Assembly: GCA_001028815.1 (NCBI GenBank) | Contig: LDJB01000001.1 | Coordinates: 308,707-372,706 of the forward strand | Direction of reading: 5' to 3' | DNA length: 64,000 bases | DNA from: Peptococcaceae bacterium 1109 | Lineage (GTDB): Bacteria; Bacillota; Limnochordia; Darwinibacteriales; Darwinibacteriaceae | Shown: in pieces, positions 62,197 to 64,000 of the stretch | Numbering within the stretch: position 1 is the stretch's first letter | Layout of the letters: each line of letters starts with the position of its first letter | Notes under the pieces: model-generated | Seen by the model: only the letters and a program-made list of their open reading frames with translations | Database searches by the model: none | Told to the model about the DNA's origin: nothing | Translations under genes and position numbers: made by a program

Positions 62197-64000
62197 ATGC
62201 TGTATAGACTGCTGAATCGAATTAACCATCCCGCAGATCTGCACAGGCTCAGTTCAGAGGAACTTGTGGAACTGGCAGAAGAGATCAGGCACCTGATCAT
62301 CTCCACAGTGGAGCGGACTGGCGGGCACCTTGGGGCAAACTTGGGCGTAGTTGAACTAACCATCGCCCTCCATTCTGTGCTATCCAGCCCCCGAGACCGC
62401 ATCATCTGGGACGTGGGCCACCAGTGCTATACCCATAAGATCCTTACCGGACGGTTCCATCAGTTTGCCACCCTTCGCCAGTGGCACGGGATCTCCGGGT
62501 TTCCCCGGCCTTCTGAGAGTGAACACGACCATTTCGGCGCAGGGCACAGCTCCACAGCTATTTCAGCCGCGGCGGGCATGGCAATCGCCCGGGACTTGAA
62601 AGGTGAGGACTACAGCGTTGTGGCCGTGGTGGGGGACGGAGCATTGACTGGTGGAATGGCCTTTGAAGCTCTAAACCATATTGGCTCTCTTGGGAAAGAC
62701 ATTGTAGTCATTTTGAACGATAATGAGATGTCCATTGCCAACAACGTTGGTGCCTTAAGCGACTACTTGAGCCGCTTGCGCCTGGACCCCAAGTTGTACA
62801 GAGCCAGGGGGAAGCTGTCCAGCCTCATCAGCAAGATCCCTGCCATCGGCAGCCCCATGTCTAGGCTGACTCACAGCGTAAAAGAGGCTCTGAAAAGCAT
62901 GCTCCCTGGCCAGCTCTTTGAAGAGCTGGGGTTTACTTACTCAGGCCCCTTTGACGGACACAACATCAATCAACTGCGCAAGGCCATCAGGGACGGCATC
63001 GCGCGCCGGGGCCCGGTCCTCATCCATGTACACACTCAGAAGGGGAAAGGTTACGGCCCCGCGGAAAGGAACCCCACTAAGTTTCACGGTGTGGGGCCCG
63101 CTGCTGTACCTGTCCCAGATAAGACTGTGACCTTCAGCGAGGTATTCGGGGCCACACTGCTCGAGCTTGGCAAGAGAGATGAATCTATTGTGGCCGTCAC
63201 CGCCGCGATGAAGGATGGCACGGGCTTAGGGGAGTTTGCTCAAGCTTTTCCCAGCCGTTTCTTTGATGTGGGGATTGCAGAACAACATGCGTTGACACTA
63301 TCCGCAGGCATGGCTGCTTCAGGGTTGAAACCAGTGGCTGCCATCTACTCCACTTTTCTTCAGCGAGGCTACGACCAGATCATCCATGACATCTGCTTGC
63401 AGAATCTGCCGGTAGTGATCGCGGTGGATCGGGCGGGGGTTGTAGGTGATGATGGGCCTACGCACCACGGTGTGTTTGACCTAAGCTTTTTGCGCCATGT
63501 TCCCGGCCTTACTCTCCTTGCTCCCAGCACAGGGCAAGAGCTGGCGGATATGCTCGCCTGGGCCTTGGGGAGCAGCGGGCCCGTTGCAATCCGCTATCCC
63601 AGGGCCCGTACAGCCGCGCCCAGCGGAATCTACAGCGCAAATTACGATCCCACTCGGTCAGTGGAACTCCGTACTGGGCGTGACTGCGTGATCTTCGCGG
63701 TGGGCCCCTTAGTCTACGAAGCACTGGCAGCAGCAGAGATGTTATATCCCCAGATTGACTGCAGCGTGGTGGATGTCCGTTCCATCAAGCCGCTAGACAG
63801 CGCCACCATCCTGCGCCTAGCACGGCTGACAGGGAATGTGGTAACGGTGGAAGATAACGTGCTGGCTGGAGGATTTGGAGGCGGCGTTCTTGAACTGTTA
63901 ACTAGCGAACCGGGGGTTGCGGTGAGCCGCATCGGATATCCTGACGCGTTCGTTCCTCAAGGCCCCATTGAGCGCCTCTGGGAGGAATACGGTTTGTCAG
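62197..64000 (+). CDS. dxs: 1-deoxy-D-xylulose-5-phosphate synthase, 3' end outside window
   Basis: Thiamine-diphosphate enzyme joining pyruvate and glyceraldehyde-3-phosphate, the first step of the MEP isoprenoid pathway. TGGHLGANLGVVELT, WDVGHQCYTHKILTGR, the ThDP motif GDGALTGGMAFEALN, and IAEQHALTLSAGMA are present. 601 codons are visible and the frame is still open at 64000; the family is about 620-635 residues, so only the end is missing. ATG at 62197. It follows the OLE RNA. Confidence 0.97.
   Translation, partial: MLYRLLNRINHPADLHRLSSEELVELAEEIRHLIISTVERTGGHLGANLGVVELTIALHSVLSSPRDRIIWDVGHQCYTHKILTGRFHQFATLRQWHGISGFPRPSESEHDHFGAGHSSTAISAAAGMAIARDLKGEDYSVVAVVGDGALTGGMAFEALNHIGSLGKDIVVILNDNEMSIANNVGALSDYLSRLRLDPKLYRARGKLSSLISKIPAIGSPMSRLTHSVKEALKSMLPGQLFEELGFTYSGPFDGHNINQLRKAIRDGIARRGPVLIHVHTQKGKGYGPAERNPTKFHGVGPAAVPVPDKTVTFSEVFGATLLELGKRDESIVAVTAAMKDGTGLGEFAQAFPSRFFDVGIAEQHALTLSAGMAASGLKPVAAIYSTFLQRGYDQIIHDICLQNLPVVIAVDRAGVVGDDGPTHHGVFDLSFLRHVPGLTLLAPSTGQELADMLAWALGSSGPVAIRYPRARTAAPSGIYSANYDPTRSVELRTGRDCVIFAVGPLVYEALAAAEMLYPQIDCSVVDVRSIKPLDSATILRLARLTGNVVTVEDNVLAGGFGGGVLELLTSEPGVAVSRIGYPDAFVPQGPIERLWEEYGLS

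Overview
The window reads as chromosome of an endospore-forming member of the Bacillota (Firmicutes) with moderately high GC. This is inferred from gene content: the complete eight-gene spoIIIA operon, a sigma-K gene carrying a pro-sequence, cwlD- and sleB-like spore peptidoglycan hydrolases, and the Bacillota neighbourhoods yqeG-yqeH, yqhT-efp and spoIIIA-accBC-amaP-nusB-xseAB-ispA-dxs. Three points suggest a lineage away from Bacillus and typical clostridia: a direct GlnRS, OLE RNA with its membrane partner OapA, and a secreted protein that looks like an outer-membrane beta-barrel. A deep-branching anaerobic or thermophilic group, possibly diderm, is only a guess. No rRNA, tRNA, CRISPR array or insertion sequence was seen.

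Layout. 1-15 kb is housekeeping: a GNAT fragment, cca, thrS-sfsA-HAD-kinase-gnd, glnS, a SYLF protein, cwlD, mtnN, pgi-manA. 14.3-21.1 kb holds a pair of paralogous small membrane proteins, znuABC, an SDR, an RluA-type pseudouridine synthase, two gate-domain membrane proteins and the beta-barrel candidate. 21.1-24.2 kb has glutamate dehydrogenase, a secreted protein and a GNAT. 24.3-33.7 kb is an accessory run: a fused class III aminotransferase/acyl-ACP-reductase-like enzyme, a DapB-like protein without the catalytic histidines, a DegT aminotransferase, a MATE exporter, gamma-glutamyltransferase, dapF and GDPD. 33.8-40.5 kb is a peptide-processing block (three tandem M42 peptidases facing away from tldD-tldE) ending in folT. 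40.5-42.6 kb has a sleB-type hydrolase, small genes, an ArsR regulator and an ECF S component.

42.67-44.98 kb is the most unusual part. sigK is split by a 1,620-bp element carrying only a serine recombinase and a beta-phosphoglucomutase-like gene, that is, a minimal skin element. Imperfect 22-bp direct repeats lie at both junctions, and excision at a shared TG restores a 230-residue pro-sigma-K in frame. The recombinase is short and its stop codon abuts the right crossover point.

45-64 kb is a long co-directional block: yqeG-yqeH, pepP-efp, the spoIIIAA-AH channel operon, accB-accC, the Asp23/AmaP pair, nusB, a TsaD-like protein, xseA-xseB, ispA, oapA, an OLE RNA filling about 620 nt of non-coding sequence, and dxs, which runs off the right edge.
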